Positions 4,724 to 5,782 of a DNA stretch of 5,782 bases are shown here, piece after piece. The notes below the pieces were generated by a model. That model was not told where the DNA came from and did no database searches. It saw only the letters and a list, made by a program, of their open reading frames with translations. The stretch comes from Sutterella sp. UBA4713 (GTDB lineage: Bacteria; Pseudomonadota; Gammaproteobacteria; Burkholderiales; Burkholderiaceae_F), in contig DHJT01000008.1 of assembly GCA_002404465.1 (NCBI GenBank), forward strand, positions 10,396 to 16,177. Direction: 5' to 3'. How positions within the stretch are numbered: position 1 is the stretch's first letter; each line of letters starts with the position of its first letter. The position numbers and the translations under genes were made by a program.

Positions 4724-5782
4724 TTAATAAGGACGCGTTTTTAAGGCACTGACGTGTTCAATCATATCGGCCACGGCCTGAGTCGCATGCGGACGACTCA
4801 GGCGGCGCGCGTGAACTGCCATATCGAGAATCTTGTCTCTTTTTAGTGTCATGAGCGTCCCGAAGAGGTGCTCCGGCGTCAGTTGCGGTTGTTCAACGAG
4901 GATGGCCGCCCCGTTTTCCTGCATGTAACGCGCATTTCCGAGCTGATGCGACGTTGTCCCGACGACAAGCGGCACCAGGATGCTGGCCGCTCCGGCAGCA
5001 CAAAGTTCCGCAACACTTGTCGCGCCGGACCGGCAAATCACAAGATCGCTTTCCCTGTAAGCTGCGGCCATGTCGTCGATAAAGCCGACAACTTGCGCCT
5101 TCACGCCGAGTTCCTCGTAGCGAGCACGGACCGAGTCGACCCAACGCACGCCGCACTGGTGCACAACCGTCGGCCGCTTTTCGGGGTCGAAAAACGACAG
5201 CGCCTTCGGAACCGTTTCGTTTAAAACTTGGGCGCCGAGACTGCCGCCGAAAACAAGGAGCTTAAAGGGGCCTTGACGCCCTTGCAATCGCACCTCGGGA
5301 TCTTCAATCGCTTCAATATCGGCCCGCACGGGATTACCGGTAATCGCTCCGCGGGCCCCGGCAAGAGACCGGGCACTTCCGGCAAACCCACAGGCTACCC
5401 CCCAGGCATCCTTTAAGATCATCTTGGTCGAAAGGAGCACGTCGGCATCGCAGTTCATGAGAACGGGCTTAATGTGATTGACCTTAGCGCCTTCGTTAAC
5501 GGGAACCGCGATATAGCCGCCGGTGGTAAAGAACACATCGGGTTTTAATCGACGCAAAATAAAGCGGCAACGATACCCGGAGAACAAAAGCTTAATGCCC
5601 CCCGTGACCAATCCACCGAAACCGTGTCCGCGTACGCCCTGAAAATTCAGGCCGATAAAATCAATGCCGTCTTTGGCGACCAAAGGACCTTCCATCCCCT
5701 TTTTCGTGCCGATCCACGTCACACGCCAACCGCGCTTTTTCATCTCGCGCGCAACGGCCAATCCCGGCATAACGTGCCCGCC
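4724..5782 (-). CDS. murG: MurG, UDP-GlcNAc:lipid I N-acetylglucosamine transferase, 5' end outside window
   Basis: MurG is a GT-B (GT28) enzyme on the inner face of the membrane that turns lipid I into lipid II. The reading frame stays open to the window edge. The bases before the ATG at 5770 encode GGHV, the end of the glycine-rich GGTGGH loop, so that ATG is internal and about 15-20 residues are missing. Visible motifs: GGHVMPGLAVA at the edge, TTGGY (5521-5535), GNPVRAD (5318-5338), VFGGSLGAQVLN (5219-5254), GFIDDMAAAY (5054-5083), the UDP-binding CRSGATSVAEL (5003-5035), and SHQLGNA with the His-Gln pair (4948-4943). The C-terminus is complete (352 residues seen). The HEQN motif expected after the PVV-type strand is missing: this protein has PVLMNCDAD there (around 5444-5458). 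Assignment as MurG is firm from position and the other motifs. Confidence 0.95.
   Translation of the reverse strand, partial: GGHVMPGLAVAREMKKRGWRVTWIGTKKGMEGPLVAKDGIDFIGLNFQGVRGHGFGGLVTGGIKLLFSGYRCRFILRRLKPDVFFTTGGYIAVPVNEGAKVNHIKPVLMNCDADVLLSTKMILKDAWGVACGFAGSARSLAGARGAITGNPVRADIEAIEDPEVRLQGRQGPFKLLVFGGSLGAQVLNETVPKALSFFDPEKRPTVVHQCGVRWVDSVRARYEELGVKAQVVGFIDDMAAAYRESDLVICRSGATSVAELCAAGAASILVPLVVGTTSHQLGNARYMQENGAAILVEQPQLTPEHLFGTLMTLKRDKILDMAVHARRLSRPHATQAVADMIEHVSALKTRPY

Noticed and set aside
4721..4742. Possible terminator hairpin (GCGT/ACGC then GTTTTT on the plus strand) at the end of murG
   Set aside because: The stem has only 4 bp, the T run is on the strand without genes here, and it lies inside an operon.
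4868..5224. 118-aa open frame on the plus strand opposite murG
   Set aside because: Antisense shadow of murG; no independent coding evidence.
5768..5770. ATG at 5770 as the start of murG
   Set aside because: The upstream codons to the window edge encode GGHV, part of the conserved GGTGGH loop, so the gene continues beyond the window.

Overview
The window carries the 3' part of a division and cell-wall (dcw) cluster on the minus strand, murG-murC-ddlB-ftsQ-ftsA. It converges on a small tRNA operon on the plus strand, tRNA-Pro(UGG)-tRNA-Arg(UCU)-tRNA-His(GUG). The organism is very likely a Gram-negative proteobacterium, and I favour a betaproteobacterium of the order Burkholderiales. Three things support this: the murG-murC-ddlB-ftsQ-ftsA order without murB, protein sequences that read like betaproteobacterial Mur and Fts proteins, and a Pro-Arg-His tRNA run of the kind I recall from that group. 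Base composition is moderate, slightly above half G+C by eye, so a lower-GC lineage such as the gut Sutterellaceae is possible. That last step is inference.

Layout: positions 1-256 hold the three tRNA genes (the first is cut by the window edge), followed by a strong rho-independent terminator at 263-296. From 300 to the window end the minus strand is almost fully coding. Read in the direction of transcription, murG (5' end outside the window) is followed after 22 nt by murC. murC overlaps ddlB by 4 nt, ddlB overlaps ftsQ by 11 nt, and ftsQ is followed after 13 nt by ftsA. No non-coding stretch longer than about 45 bases exists outside the tRNA region.

Function: MurC adds L-Ala to UDP-MurNAc and Ddl makes the D-Ala-D-Ala dipeptide, both in the cytoplasm. 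MurG converts lipid I to lipid II at the inner face of the membrane. FtsQ is the bitopic scaffold of the divisome, and FtsA is the actin-like anchor that holds FtsZ filaments at the membrane. The tight packing suggests one transcript with translational coupling.

The layout is ordinary except that ftsZ, normally directly after ftsA, is absent: 43 bases after the ftsA stop lies the end of an opposing tRNA gene. FtsA is also divergent at its nucleotide-binding loops, MurG lacks the usual HEQN motif, and two of the three tRNAs carry a U-U mismatch in a stem. I see no mobile element, CRISPR array or defence system, and nothing that amounts to a new multi-gene system.
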